From Mucor racemosus (Eukaryota; Mucoromycota; Mucoromycetes; Mucorales; Mucoraceae), in NCBI GenBank assembly GCA_027405735.1, contig JAPEHQ010000011.1, positions 372,001-436,000 of the forward strand: a DNA stretch of 64,000 nt. The letters are read 5' to 3'. Positions within the stretch are counted from its first letter, which is position 1. Every line of letters begins with the position of its first letter. The notes beneath the pieces were generated by a model. That model was not told the DNA's origin. It worked only from the letters and a program-made list of their open reading frames with translations, and did no database searches. The position numbers and the translations under genes were made by a program. Shown one piece after another: positions 12,800-24,875 of the stretch.

Positions 12800-13329
12800 T
12801 CAACATTTAGATACTACATAAGAGGTCTTGGCAGTGGCAAACGAAGCATTGATTTGAGCAACCAAAGCATTAGCAGCAGTCAAGTGAGTGGAGAGAGTCT
12901 TGGCGACCAAAAACTGTCAAAAGCAGTTGTTTGAGTATCCAATTTTTTTATATCAGTCTTGACAAGAGTAGTAGATAAAGGAATAGCATCAAATTGAAAC
13001 TTCTTGCTAACTATGGAGGTCAAACCAGCGGAAACTTTAGGGACTAGAGTGGCCATAACGGTAATAACAATATCAGCTTCTTCACCAGTGACAGTACCAT
13101 ATATTGTACAGCAATCAATGCTAACCTTCTTGAGACGAGTTTTGAGAACTTGTTCCTTAAAGTAGATAACAAAAGCACCAGCCTTGACAATGGCAAGTTG
13201 AGCAACTGCAGGGTTGATATCATCAATGCAGAATTGGACGGAAGCAGAAACAACTTCCTTGTCGATATGAGCAGCATTAACAGAAAGAGCAAATTCAGTA
13301 GCAATGTTTAAAGTGAAGAAAGCACGCAT
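12800..13329 (-). pseudogene. HsbA-domain cell-surface protein, single-base frameshift
   Basis: The reading frame opens at 13329 with MRAFFTLNIATEFALSVNAA, a signal peptide, followed by a fold typical of hydrophobic surface-binding protein A / cell wall galactomannoprotein: a TGEEADIVITVMATLVPKV block near residue 85, SKKFQFDAIP, then LVKTDIKKLDTQTTAFDSF. These proteins are small secreted helical proteins that coat hydrophobic surfaces or the wall. At a run of five T (about 12913-12919) the frame shifts by one base. The remaining HsbA C-terminus (VAKTLSTHLTAANAL...) continues in another frame to a stop at 12800-12802, so the gene is complete except for one apparent missing base. Either a young pseudogene or a homopolymer sequencing error. 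The signal peptide and first 80 residues are also unusual for the family. Confidence 0.7.
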
Positions 13330-14157
13330 GCTGAAGATTATTAAACTGCCTGTTTGGTGAGATTTTGAGAAATAAAGAAATAATACATCGTATTTATAAT
13401 CAAGTAAATGACTAAAGAATCGCACAAATGTATGTTATTATTGTTTACAATTGCATTGCATCCGTTATTAGATTGTGTAAATATAGGTTAAAATGCATAA
13501 ATAAATATGTATTTCACGTCGAAATACATTTCGAGTTTTCCATGCTCTATACATGGGGCAATTTTAAATGTTTCCTACAAAAAAATTTGAATTACTTGTA
13601 ATGAATCAAATTATCACTATAATAGTTCACAGCAGTAATGTAATGAGTCAACCATTTCAGTTTCATTCATGCAAAACCTTGCCTCATTCCTTATATAAAT
13701 ACTACAAGGAAATCATTACATGATCCCTTGTAGATTTATCTGTCTTGTTACGCTCCCTTTACTTTTATTTATTTACTAATAAATATCTAAATTACAAATA
13801 AGAACACCAACCTTCATCAATCCAGTGATCACCAATTTATAATAACAAGAATAATATCTATAAGCATATTATCCACCTTTGTTGTTAGTCCAAAATTACA
13901 GATCATTACAGTAGGTTTCAAATGGTTTTCGAACGTTTTCGCCGAATGTTGAATCGAATTACGTGATACCTTCAATGAAGATGTAATCTTCCCTCTATAG
14001 ACCATTGATACCTCTCCAAAAATATAAAAGAGTTTCTATTAGAATATAAGTAGTGCACTAATACACTGGCTAAACATTGACCAAGATCAGCGTAGAATTA
14101 ATTACTAAAAATTGAGCACCGTATACCTAAACCGAGTAAGGTATTAGTTTTTTGTAT
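13330..14157. other. Intergenic, no gene seen
   Basis: About 830 bp. It should contain the promoter of the HsbA-like gene near its left end. No ORF or RNA gene was recognised. Confidence 0.5.
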
Positions 14158-14545
14158 ATTCACAAGATTCTTAAATATATTATATAATACTTCAAAACAA
14201 GTAAGTTTCTTCATTATTAAAAAGTGTTAGTATAGCTTAATTTTTTGTAGAGATATGAAGTCTCAAAGTTTTAATTTTTAGCAGTGAAATGCGTGTAAAA
14301 ATCTAAAACATTATATAACACTAAAAAAATTATACCAACTGCAAAAAAATAGGATATTTCCGGATACCTGTTTTTGGAGTAAAGTTGAATATCTCAGGTA
14401 CATTGGCATATAATTTTTTCTTGGTGTTCTTTAGTGAAAAAAAAATAGAGCAGAGATGAACAGTAAGACCCAGTTTTTAAGGAAAAGGCAGCGTTTTTAA
14501 GTCTTTCGTGGGATATAAAATAAATTTAAAAACAGATAGCATAAT
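14158..14545 (+). repeat. Repeat family R, partial copy R4
   Basis: Matches the right-hand third of R3 in the same orientation (TATTATATAATACTTCAAA, then GTATAGCTTAA, GAGATATGAAG, and AGCATAATATC near the end). Only the end segment is present. Sequence divergence is clear but the order of blocks is kept. Confidence 0.65.
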
Positions 14546-14806
14546 ATCGCCAGTTTACGTCTACTCTATAGTGCCTAAGGTATACCCTAAAAGTGGTTAC
14601 TGTCGGTTTTCGAGGATCTTAAACAACCATTTTAGAGCCAATTCCATTTCTATTTTACGTTGAAATGGAATTATTATATATAAAAAAACTTTTAAACCAA
14701 GATTTAGAAGCTCTTGATTCTTTCTTTTACAATTAGATTTTCTAGTAATAAAGCCTACATTCTCCATGATATATGTTACTGGTCTTTATTATCATTATTC
14801 TTTCTA

Positions 14807-16152
14807 CAGTCGGGGTTACTAATGTTTCATCCAAAAAAAATTAAGAAAATGAAAATATAATGAACACCTATTTTCAAATTTGGTTTGCTCTTTATTGCAA
14901 GTCTCTGATAATTCTATACTTCGTCAAAAATAAGATATATATGTTTATTACTTGAAAGTAAAAATAAAATAATAAAACTAATATTTTGTTGCTTCTCCCT
15001 TGCTATCTATAATTGCCTTGCATCTTTTGGGCATACTTTCAATTAACTTGGCAGCGAACTCAACATCAATATTCTCCCAAGCGACGAGAAGTTCCCGTCG
15101 AAGGTCTTCGGTATTATTAATTAGATGTTTACGGCTACGTAATTTACGAGCGAGCTCGCTCCAAACATGTTCAATGGGGTTGAGATCAGGACTTTGTGAT
15201 GGCCAGTCCTCCATAACATTCATTGAATGTGATCTCTTCCACCATTTTGCATATGCACCTGTATGACAGGTAGCATTATCCTCCTGAAACACAAAATTAG
15301 TACCTTCATTTTGATGTAAGTCTTGAACCCATGGAATGTAGTGTTGCGACAATACATCAATATATGATTCTTGATTCATATTTCCGTCAATAAAGACCAA
15401 AGGTCCAAAACCCCAGCCCAAAAACAAGACCAAACCATCACACTACCACCACCAAATTTTACCGAACGTAATATATGGCAACTCTCATACCTTTCACCTT
15501 GTTTTCTTAGAACTAATGGTGTACCATCATTGCCACAAATACGAAATCTTGACTCATCAGACCAAACCACTTGTCTCCATTGTTCATTAGACCAATTGAT
15601 ATGAAATTGTGCCCATTCCAGTCTATTTTTTTATGTTCCTCTGTTAACTTGGGTTTAACAGCAGGTTTATAGTACTTGAAGCCCAACTTTCTTATCCATT
15701 TTCTTGTTGTCGAGCGAGAGACATTTTTTCCCATCATTCTGAGTTGCCCCGTAATGGTCTCTAATGTTTGAAAGGGATCTCTCCTTATTGATCGCTCCAA
15801 ATGGCATTGTGTATAATCATCAAAGGTAGATGGCCTTCCAGTACTTTTTCCTGTTAAAGTAGTACCAGTTTGATCTCCTCTGGATATGATACTTTGGATT
15901 GTAGGACGCTTTATGTCAATCATAGTAGAAATGTCATATTGGCTAAATCCAAGCTGTTTTAAATAAAAAATTGCGCCAAGCTTCATTTTTTTTACATCTT
16001 GCTTGGTTCCTGTTGGGTCTTGCAATTTTTTGATGTTAATTTCAAAAGTTTTGGACATTGTTTTATTAATAAAGAAAGAGTTTGAAAGAAAAGTATAACA
16101 AAAAAAAAATAGAAAAAATAGGGAATGGATGAAACATTAGTAACCCCGACTG
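14807..16152 (-). mobile_element. Complete Tc1-like DNA transposon (1346 bp)
   Basis: The element is bounded by perfect inverted repeats of about 26 bp (14807-14832 and 16127-16152) starting CAGTCGGGGTTACTAATG, each preceded or followed by TA, the canonical Tc1/mariner target. It encloses one transposase gene on the minus strand. Length, TA target, TIR start CAGT and the DD34E catalytic layout all fit Tc1-like elements. The perfect TIRs suggest recent arrival even though the transposase frame is broken. Confidence 0.92.
14978..16058 (-). pseudogene. Tc1-like transposase, two single-base frameshifts
   Basis: Translation starts at 16058 (MSKTFEINIKKL) with a paired helix-turn-helix region (FSQYDISTMIDIKRPTIQSI, then a second HTH with SRSTTRKWIRKLG). 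Catalytic residues follow in later frames: first D in WSDESRF, second D in FQEDNATCHTG, and E in SPDLNPIEHVWSEL, giving D..D34E. The frame shifts once at the A7 run near 15625-15632 and again in a T run near 15425. Both lesions are single bases in homopolymers; outside them all domains are present, about 345 codons in total. The C-terminus ends at 14978. It would bind the TIRs and cut at TA if the frame were intact. Sequencing error cannot be excluded. Confidence 0.88.
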
Positions 16153-17911
16153 TATAAATAACATTTATTCACAAATAACTCTCATTAGCCTCTTCAGTAC
16201 TACCGTATTACCCGCTATTGTTTTTGCTTGATCTTGTAGAAAAATTATTCTAGATTCATTGAATCCTGTTAACTCAACTTGTGCGATCTCCAGCACTTTA
16301 CTGCTGGATATACAGCTGCTTGAACGTTTCCGCTGTACATATCATATCCAAACCTCTGCAAATACAAATATCAGCGAAAAAAAAGAAACTTAAGAGTAGA
16401 CAAGACCTACCATCTTTTTTTTTATTTCTGAATCTGCAAATCTGATACCCAAAAATTACGATACACCGAGTAAATCTACTTTATGAATCCTTTAAAGCAA
16501 ATGGGCCATCCTAAAGGATTCAGTGACCTGGAGTGCAATTTTTGTAGAACACTTTGACAACGAGATGTGAATACCCTCAAGAGCATGCTATTGAGGGCTT
16601 ATATATATAATTTTGAACGGTTCTGGTTGTCTGCATAAAGACACGGTAGCAGCAAAGAGAAAGCTGGTTCCCTTCCCTTGAATCGTAGTAAAAAAACATA
16701 ATACCATGAAAACAGATAAAATCAGCAGTATCTTTTATAATTCAATGCCTTTCACTCTCAAATAATAAAGCACAATAACAAAAGTAAATATTTTTAATCT
16801 GTTCAAGCATATGGTATCTGAAAATTCCCATAAAACTCCAAACATTTTCTCCCTCTTTTTTACCCTTGTATACCCTCATCAAAATCGACAAAAATTGAAG
16901 AAATTCAATTTTTTCATGAAATATTAACTTTAGCATAGTATAATGTGAGGCAAGATTGTAGATATAAATATTTTACATTATAAACCATTTTTTGTTTTAG
17001 AAAGTCCTTATTTAAAATTTTGACTTTTGAGCATTTATAGTTTTTGTGGTTAAAGAATTTTCATGCAATATAATAGCAGCAAACACTTTAAGTTAATTAT
17101 TTTAGCGTATGTAGCAAAACAAATTGTATATGACAGTATTTTTTTTGTCTAGGCATCTCATAAGAAGTAGCACTAAAGTTTGTCAAAAAAAGAGTCGACG
17201 AGAATCTTTTTTTTTTAAATTTCACATTTTGAGTTAGTTTTGCATCCTACTTTTGAATTCCGCTTTAAGCCTAATTAAACTTAAAATTAAGAGTTTTTCA
17301 ACATTTTGTTATAATTGTGATAGTTACGGTTGCAGAATAATGGCCAGCTCATACAAACACAATCAAAGCAACTGTTCAATGTTATTCTACTACTTTTCAT
17401 TTATTGAAACGCTTATATTATCTAAAATGTCTGATTTTCAACGTATTTATAATTTACGGAAAATATTTACTACATCATTTCTCGACTTCGATAGCATGTA
17501 TTCTAACCGCAATGTTGTTGTAACAAAGAATATATGTGAATCATACAAGCTGTACATTTGGTGAGCTTTTAATCACCATTCCAACTTTAATATAAAACCC
17601 ACATTTTCATTAAATAATTTTAATGAGATAAACTGATGTAAAGCAACTAGAAAACTCACAACTATCATGTAGATAATAAATAGTTGCATACATATACAAT
17701 TTTAAATAAACCAAATGATACTTTAAATGTTGTTAAATCTAAAGAATCGTCATTGATGTCCGGGATATTGATGATTTGATTCACAATACAAATTCCAGCG
17801 GTATTTTAATTAAATTTGAAATGTAATGGATTTTTCACAACAACCTCTCGAGCAAAACTACCAATTGGTTAAATCCTCCTTTTCCATCCTCGTGGGCTTC
17901 AATCAACAAAG
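16153..17911. other. Intergenic with a diverged repeat
   Basis: No supported gene. The stretch from about 16740 to 17250 looks like a strongly diverged relative of the R family and of the 5200-5900 segment (shared CCCTTGTATACCCTCAT block followed by T-rich tracts). The last 100 bp upstream of 17912 are the RPL11 5' leader and promoter and contain pyrimidine-rich stretches. Confidence 0.5.
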
Positions 17912-18830
17912 ATGGTAAAGTATTTTATATTAATTCATGATGAAGTATAGAGAGAAAGAAAAGATAGATGGATGGATAAATATGTGTATTTACGAAAAAG
18001 ATTCAATTTTGATAATGGATGGATGGAAAGGATGTATCAACAAATTTGAGAGGATTGGATCAACGTGCAAAAAGAAAAAAAAAAAAAAAAAAGCTATCTT
18101 ACATTGTAGAATACATAGTAGATAGTCAAAGCACAGTTATTCACTTGTCAGTAATCTCTATAACAATGAATTACACAACTATTACAAAAACCAAACAATT
18201 TCATATTTTATTCACCATAAATATGCATATCATCTATCTTTCTCTATACTACATCTTTTCCTAAACATTGAAACTAACAAACAATGTCTTTCATAGAGTG
18301 CTGAACAAAAGACTACCGTCAACCCCATGAGAAACCTCCAAATTGAGAAGTTAGTTCTCAACATTTGTGTTGGTGAATCTGGTGATAGACTTACCCGTGC
18401 TGCCAAGGTTTTGGAACAATTGACTGGTCAAACCCCCGTCTACTCCAAGGCTCGTTACACTGTCCGTACTTTCTCTATTCGTCGTAACGAAAAGATTTCC
18501 GTTCACGTTACTGTCCGTGGTCCCAAGGCCGAGGAAATCCTTGAACGTGGTTTGAAGGTCAAGGAATACGAGCTCAAGGCCCGTAACTTTTCTCAAACTG
18601 GTAACTTTGGTTTCGGTATTGATGAACATATCGATTTAGGTATCAAGTACGATCCTTCTATTGGTATTTACGGTATGGATTACTACATTGTTATGGGTCG
18701 TCCCGGTAACCGTGTTGCCCGCAGAAAGCACTGTAAGGCCAAGGTTGGTGTCAACCATAAGATCAAGAAGGAGGAAGCTATGGAATGGTTCAAGCAACGT
18801 TTCGATGGTGCTATCTCCTACAAGGCTTAA
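17912..18830 (+). CDS. RPL11: 60S ribosomal protein uL5 (RPL11)
   Basis: The protein binds 5S rRNA and sits in the central protuberance of the large ribosomal subunit. The model is join(17912-17914, 18297-18830): exon 1 is only the ATG, followed by a 382-bp intron with a GTAAAG donor, an ACTAAC branch site about 20 nt upstream and a CATAG acceptor. The mature start then reads [20 protein letters not shown], as expected for eukaryotic uL5. Recognisable blocks are [32 protein letters not shown] and the C-terminal [21 protein letters not shown] region; total 178 aa, the usual length. Without the first exon, translation would start at an internal methionine and lose 11 residues. Codon use is clearly more GC-rich at third positions than in neighbours, consistent with high expression. 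Confidence 0.97.
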
Positions 18831-19173
18831 ATTTTATTTCCTTTATAAAATTTCTCTTGTTAAATGAATAAACCCTTTTTTTTTTTGCATCTTGTTAAAT
18901 ATTTCAGTGTATATAAACATTTCAGGGCATTTTATTTATTCCCGAGTTGGTAGAGAGAGAGTGTGGGTGTGCAATGATTTTATCAATTGATTGGTGACAC
19001 ATATTTGCTAGACGAGTCAATCCAATCAACTTGATCAAGAGAAACGTATGGATCATATAATGGATCATTGAGCAACCTATATGGTTTATAAATTTTTATA
19101 TATAAAAAAAATCTTCAATGACACTTCCAGATGATTCAGTGTTTATCTTTCTTTCTTCTTTACTCATTCACAA
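18831..19173. other. RPL11 3' region and TLC-gene leader
   Basis: Contains a GAATAAA-like polyadenylation signal around 18866 and a T10 tract. A short upstream frame begins at an ATG at 19131, out of frame with the TLC gene. Confidence 0.4.
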
Positions 19174-19934
19174 ATGATTACTTTGATTCAAGTACTCGAA
19201 CAACCAGTTGTACATGTATCTTTTACAGCGAGCTTCTTGATTCTCGGTGGAAGTTTCTTTTTATTTCGATATTATCTCTACAAAGAAACAAATACAAATC
19301 CCAATCGACAAGAAAAGCAATCAAGTTGGTTTTTAACACTAATCAGTAGTTTAATATGTACAATTGTATCTATCCCTTTTGTTATTCAGTTTTTTCATGC
19401 TGATCTTGATATGGAATTACTTGGAATAGACAATAGATTTCATACAGGATTTATATGCTTTTTTATCTCGTATTTAGTATTAGATCTAGTTCTTGGATCT
19501 ATCTATTATCCTAAAAGAATTACACTAATGACAGGTTGGGTTCATCATCTGTTCTATATTTTTACTCTATCTTGGTTTCTAAGATTACAAATATCATCTT
19601 TGTTTACTGTCACATCTATCTTGGAGTTGCCTACTTTGATTCTCGCTGCAGGTTCAATGGTACACGAGTGGAGATCTGATTTTCTATTTGGCTCAACGTT
19701 TTTTGTCCTTCGTCTCGTGGCCCACGCATGGATGATGGTTGCTTTAAAGAGGTATCATAGGATTCAATTTATGTGGATTATAGCATTAATTATTTATCCA
19801 CTTCATATATATTGGTTTTATGGTGAGTAACTGCTAAAACCTAAATGTTTCAATATATTCATTGCTCATTTTTCATAGGCATTGTGCAGATCCAAATCAA
19901 GAAATTCAGCAGTAAAAAAATACTGCAATTATAA
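19174..19934 (+). CDS. TLC-domain (TRAM/LAG1/CLN8) membrane protein
   Basis: Exons 19174-19822 and 19879-19934, intron with GTGAGT donor and CATAG acceptor; total 234 aa. The protein has about six hydrophobic segments. In the middle it carries the TLC-like succession FHTGFICFFISYLVLDL, then GWVHHLFYIFTLSW with the conserved histidine pair, then an E-L-P acidic/turn motif (SILELPTLILAAG). The C-terminal tail is basic (QIQIKKFSSKK), suitable for the cytosolic side. TLC proteins act in the ER or plasma membrane in ceramide synthesis, lipid sensing or membrane composition. The short length and absence of a Hox or Lag1 motif argue against ceramide synthase and for a TLCD/TMEM56-type protein. The exact role is unknown. 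The start at 19174 is the first ATG in frame. Confidence 0.82.
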
Positions 19935-20192
19935 ATATTACTGTATAAATCTATACAATAAAGCTTAATTCTTAATTACAATATCCTGATCATCCCTGAG
20001 GCAAATCTAAACATCCGAAGCGCAGATCAAAAGCCTCAAGCAACTGAACAGTGTACTGTAAATGGTAATGCAACATCCTTCTTTTTTCACTGAGACTGAA
20101 ATGGAACTTATTAAATGAGGATATTTATCCCTTTTTGCTAGTAAGCTTCTCTTTTTCACTTTTTTATTTTTTTACTATTTATTATATCATCA

Positions 20193-21997
20193 ATGGAAAC
20201 TGCTGTAAGAAAAGCAACCAGACTTGATTATAATCCACCAAAACAAAAGCATTTACAGAGTAAGAAAGAAAAAAGGATATAAAAACATCTTTGAATATGT
20301 AAATATAAACTAACATTTGCCTTTTTTTTGTTTTTTGTTTTTTGTTTTTGTTTCCATAGCTTTAATAAGCTTAACTTTCCAAAGTCCCGGAAATGCTGCT
20401 AGTATCATTGATTTGCTCGATAAAAGATTGAGAGAAAACTCATGGATAGTATGTATTAAAGAAAAACCAAGTTTTCTATTCATTCAATTAACTCCTTATA
20501 TCATGCTAGATTATATTTAAAGTTTTGATTATTATTCATACGTTAATGAGATTAGGCGATGAAGAGAAAGTGATATCGTATGTTGAAACAAAACCCTCTG
20601 CTTTGGATACCAGTAAACTAAGAGAGAAATCTTCGGGTAAAATTGCTTAAAACTTCAAGAAAGCAGCAGTATTAATTTTACATTGAAAATTAGGTGTGGT
20701 TCATATTCAAAATATTTATCTATATACTGCTTATTTGGAACAAAAGGTCATTGCTTACCGCCATTTAAGAATGGATTACGTAAAGAGTACAATGGGAAGT
20801 AAAGAAGGAAGATTGAGGCATTTATCCGTAAAAGATGGACTATTAAAAGAGACAGTTGTATTGCAAAAACAAATTGGAACACTTTTGAAAAGCAATTTTA
20901 TTTTGGAAGATGTCGATAATAATATCAGTTTATACGCTTATCGATTATTAGTCGAAGATTTATTAGTCTTATTTCAAGTAATTAACGAATCAATTGTCAA
21001 TATTTTGGAGCATTATTTCGCTATGGATAAGGCAGATGCTAGAACTAGTCTCGAGATTTACAAACGATTTGCTAAACAAACAGAAGATACCATTTCATTT
21101 TTGGATAGAGCAAGAAGATTACAAAATGATTTAAATATATCTATCCCTATAGTTAAGCATGTAAGGACTATATAGTGTAATTGAAATGTACACTTGATTA
21201 AATATACAACAATTATAGGCTCCTTTATCACTGGCTGCTGCATTGCAAGAATATCTCGATGATGCAAACAACAGCAGTAATAAGAAACCTCAGGAACAAA
21301 ATACTACTAAATCAAGTAAGTATTTATTAATCGGTTATAATATTATATATGCTTACCTTCTATGTCAACAGCACCACCACAACAGTTAGCATCACATAAC
21401 AATACAATTACATTTAATACAAATGCCCAACCTCAACAGCAACAACCAAAAGAGTTGATTGATTTCTTTGCAAGCCTTGAAAATGAAAAGGTAAACATCT
21501 TTTATAATCCTGTTATTCAACAACAACCTCAGCAACAACAATCCATGTTTGCTCCTCCAATGATTACTACTCAACCAACTGGCCATAATCCATTTAGAAC
21601 AAATACAGCAGATACAAGCATGCAACAATTAATGGTTCCTCCTCAACAATCTACTTCATCCATTTTACCGACAATAAACAATGTGCAACAAGTGAATCCT
21701 TTCCGGGCAAGTACAATGCCACAGATGAGTACTTCTTCTCCTACACCTTATTTTAATCACAATAATAATAATATGAACAGCTTTAATAATGCTCTTGTTT
21801 TACAACAACAACCACAACCTCAGCAAACATTGAGCAGTAGCAATAATCCATTTACTCTTTCTAATCAACAACAGCAGCAACCTTTGCCACAAACAATCAT
21901 GGTGGCATCGCCAAATACTTTAAATAATAATAACCCATTTAGTAATACTGCTAATAAACAGCAGCAATTACAACCTTGGGGAAGTAGCATATTTTAG
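20193..21997 (+). CDS. AP180/CALM-type clathrin adaptor (ANTH domain)
   Basis: Six exons: 20193-20259, 20360-20448, 20510-20636, 20694-21160, 21219-21315, 21372-21997; 490 aa. The ANTH domain fills residues 1-280: METAVRKATRLDYNPPKQKH carries the basic K-x9-K-x-K-H motif that binds PtdIns(4,5)P2, followed by helices including IIFKVLIIIHTLMRLGDEE. The exon 3 acceptor was set at GCTAG (20508-20509) because only this keeps frame and restores the conserved FKVL helix. The C-terminal third is Q/N-rich and low-complexity with four NPF motifs (HNPF, VNPF and two NNPF) that recruit EH-domain proteins. Yeast homologues are YAP1801/1802. The protein links clathrin to the plasma membrane during endocytosis. 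A 42-nt stretch after ENEK (21490-21531) has GT..AG ends and could be an optional in-frame intron. Confidence 0.92.
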
Positions 21998-24844
21998 TAG
22001 TTTTAATTTTGTTTTCCTCGGATCAACAATAAACTATTTCAGAGAGTTTTTTTTTCTTTACAATAAAATGATAATTTAATATTTCAAGTACATTGAGTAG
22101 ATACTATAATTTATGATATTCATTCCATATTTTTGGTTTTCTCCATCACATCCTAATAGTAAATATATTTTAAAAAGAATTCACATTTTTTAAAAAAAAT
22201 CTATAGGTAAAAAGAGGCCAATTTCCTTTAAAGGATTTTTTACTTTAAAAAACGACGAAATTTACTAATAGATGTATAACTTCAAATAATCCAAATTTCT
22301 TGATTCTTTTTGTGGAATTATTTATTTGTCTATTTTATTTGAAAACTGTAAACATTTCTTGAAAAAACCGAAATATCTATTTTTGTTGATTGCAAAATAT
22401 ATTTGGTGAATAAACCTTTTAAAAGTTATATTGTTGGATGAAAAACAAAAAATAGTACTCATGTCTATTAGTAAGCTATGTCTAGTTTATATACGATTTT
22501 TAGAGAAATCAACGTAAATGGTTCAAAATGTTAAAGTTCCATATTTTTCGTTGACCTGCCAAAAAAAAAAAAGCTGTTTTCGGGGATTCAATATCATTTC
22601 ACCACCACGACCATCAGATCAGCGAATTTTTGAGCGATTAGGATGAATGGTTGCCAACGACAAGCCACGAGCACCAATATTTACGAGTAATCAACGCGTC
22701 AAGTTGCTTGTATGAAGCATGACGACCAATAGAGCATAGTAGCTCCGTGTATTCATGATATATACAGCGTTTTATTAGATAATTTGAAGGAAAATGCCCT
22801 TTTGAAAAGAGGCAGATATCAAAACAAAATATCTTCATTGAAAGAATTAAGCCACCCATTAATGGTGTTACAGTTGTAGAAATTAATTGATTTTAGAATA
22901 GAAATTTTTTTTTATTGATATTAATACATAAAATACAAATATATACATAAAGGTGAGCAGAGAGAATGATCTATTGGAGAAAATAATTAGAAAATCAATT
23001 CAAAATTACGTGAAATTATCTTTCTTTCAACAAAAGTGTGTAAATTTCAGAGAAGCGACAATCGACATTCCTTGTGAGCTTGTACAGGCTCGGTCCGTCC
23101 GCCCGTCGGTATTTATCATCCTTAAAAATACACAGCACTTGCCATAAAAAGAATAATAGGATAATATTACTTACCATTTGAAATGACATCCTCCCCTGTC
23201 AAAGAAAGCAAACATCTTCAAAGAAAAACCAACCGACCACAAAGTAGTCTTATGTATTCATCTAATAAATTCAAAAATATATATAAGTAAATCATTCATC
23301 ATAATCTTAAAAGGAAAAGGATAAACGAAAAAAAAAATCAAGGCAAAAGAGTCAGACAAGGCTGAAAACTTAATGTCTTTTTTGGGCAACATAATGGTAA
23401 TTCAGGGTTGAATATAATTCGGACAATTTATCATCATTCTCGCCATGATTTATTTTTCGTATTAATCCTTTCATAGACTTGATATTTACCTTTAGAGCTG
23501 TTGTTTTTCCCTCGAGATTACGAAAAGAAAATGAAAACAAGATATACAAGATGTTGAATAGATTTTTATACCTGATTTGCAATCGAAAAAAATTTACAAA
23601 AAAAATTTCTTGGGACTGCAAAGCCTTTTTTTTTTGGATATCCGTCAAATTGATGAGCTTCTTGAGATGTCCTACCGCTTTCGGAAGCGACTCTGTGGCC
23701 CAATGAAAACCTCTAATCTAGAGTTTATTGCGCTTGAATACGATCGATTTAGTTATATTTATCAGATGCAATGTATCGAAAAGTCATATAAAGACTCACT
23801 GTATGTATATAAAATCACTCTAAGGAACTCTTAAAGCGTACTATATAGCAACAGTATAGCTAAATGGTCGTATATCGGCACTATAAATGATCGATTTCTA
23901 TAGTTTACGGTTATTTCCAGCGCTCAGAAGTATACAAAACGAATACTACCATTCATTATACTTGATACAATGTATCATTGTATTTTTTTTCCATGTCATG
24001 GTTTCAACTCGATTTTTTCTAAAAATGCCCTGAGCGATTCGCAAACAGAGGTTTCAAACGGAGTGTCTGAACAAGTATAGTGCTTCTCCATTTCTTTAAT
24101 ATCAATATTTCTAGGATAAAAAAAAATGAAAGTTGCTACAACTAAGCGATTTAAAAGTAAATCAACAGAAAAAAATAAAAATATATCGAGTAGATTTTTC
24201 ATGAAAACTCTTGAAACATCAAAATTTTGACAGCTGCAGTTTAATAATATGCAAAACTCGTGGCCAATTTGGGTAATTGTGGTGATTTCAGATGGATAAC
24301 CTTCTAAAAGTATTCTATATGAAATGACTGTTTTCAAGCACCATTTTATGCTCGAAATACCACCAACTTCAATCATGCATAGATTTAAGCATGTGCATAC
24401 TGTTTTTTTAAAAAAAGAGTCTATAAAATTGAAAAAAGGAAAATAAAGAGGGACATACCAAAAAGAAAACACGATCATCATTTTTAATCAATTGGATTTT
24501 GCAACAATTAATGAGAAAAAAAAGGAGGTTTTTGCGTGTGCGCATTCACCTACATGCACATGCAATATAATATACGAGTGGAAAGAAATAGAAAGAATTG
24601 TTTAGGCGCTCAACATTTACAATAAACTGGCGTTAATACACATGAAAAAGAAACGCCTTGGATCTTTAGAAAACATTAAACGCCATAAGAAAATATTATT
24701 TACCCCTGTTTTTTTTTTTTTTTTTTTTTGCTTCTCATCTTGGATCATAATGGGTACTTGTTGATTGGTGTATACAATATGTAATAATATACCAAGATTC
24801 AAATGCTTGTATGAATATTTGCATGAAAAAGAATCGAGTGTCAA

Positions 24845-24875
<31 letters not shown>

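Noticed and set aside
16742..17564. 64- and 103-codon ORFs as genes
   Set aside because: They fall in or next to a diverged repeat and lack recognisable content.
22638..22859. Possible integrase zinc-binding remnant (RHASYKQLDALITRKYW)
   Set aside because: Only a faint resemblance over about 20 residues, no neighbouring retroelement sequence.
23996..24481. 161-codon minus-strand ORF
   Set aside because: No recognisable domain, no promoter or intron support, and the composition (F, I, L, C rich) fits chance translation of AT-rich DNA.
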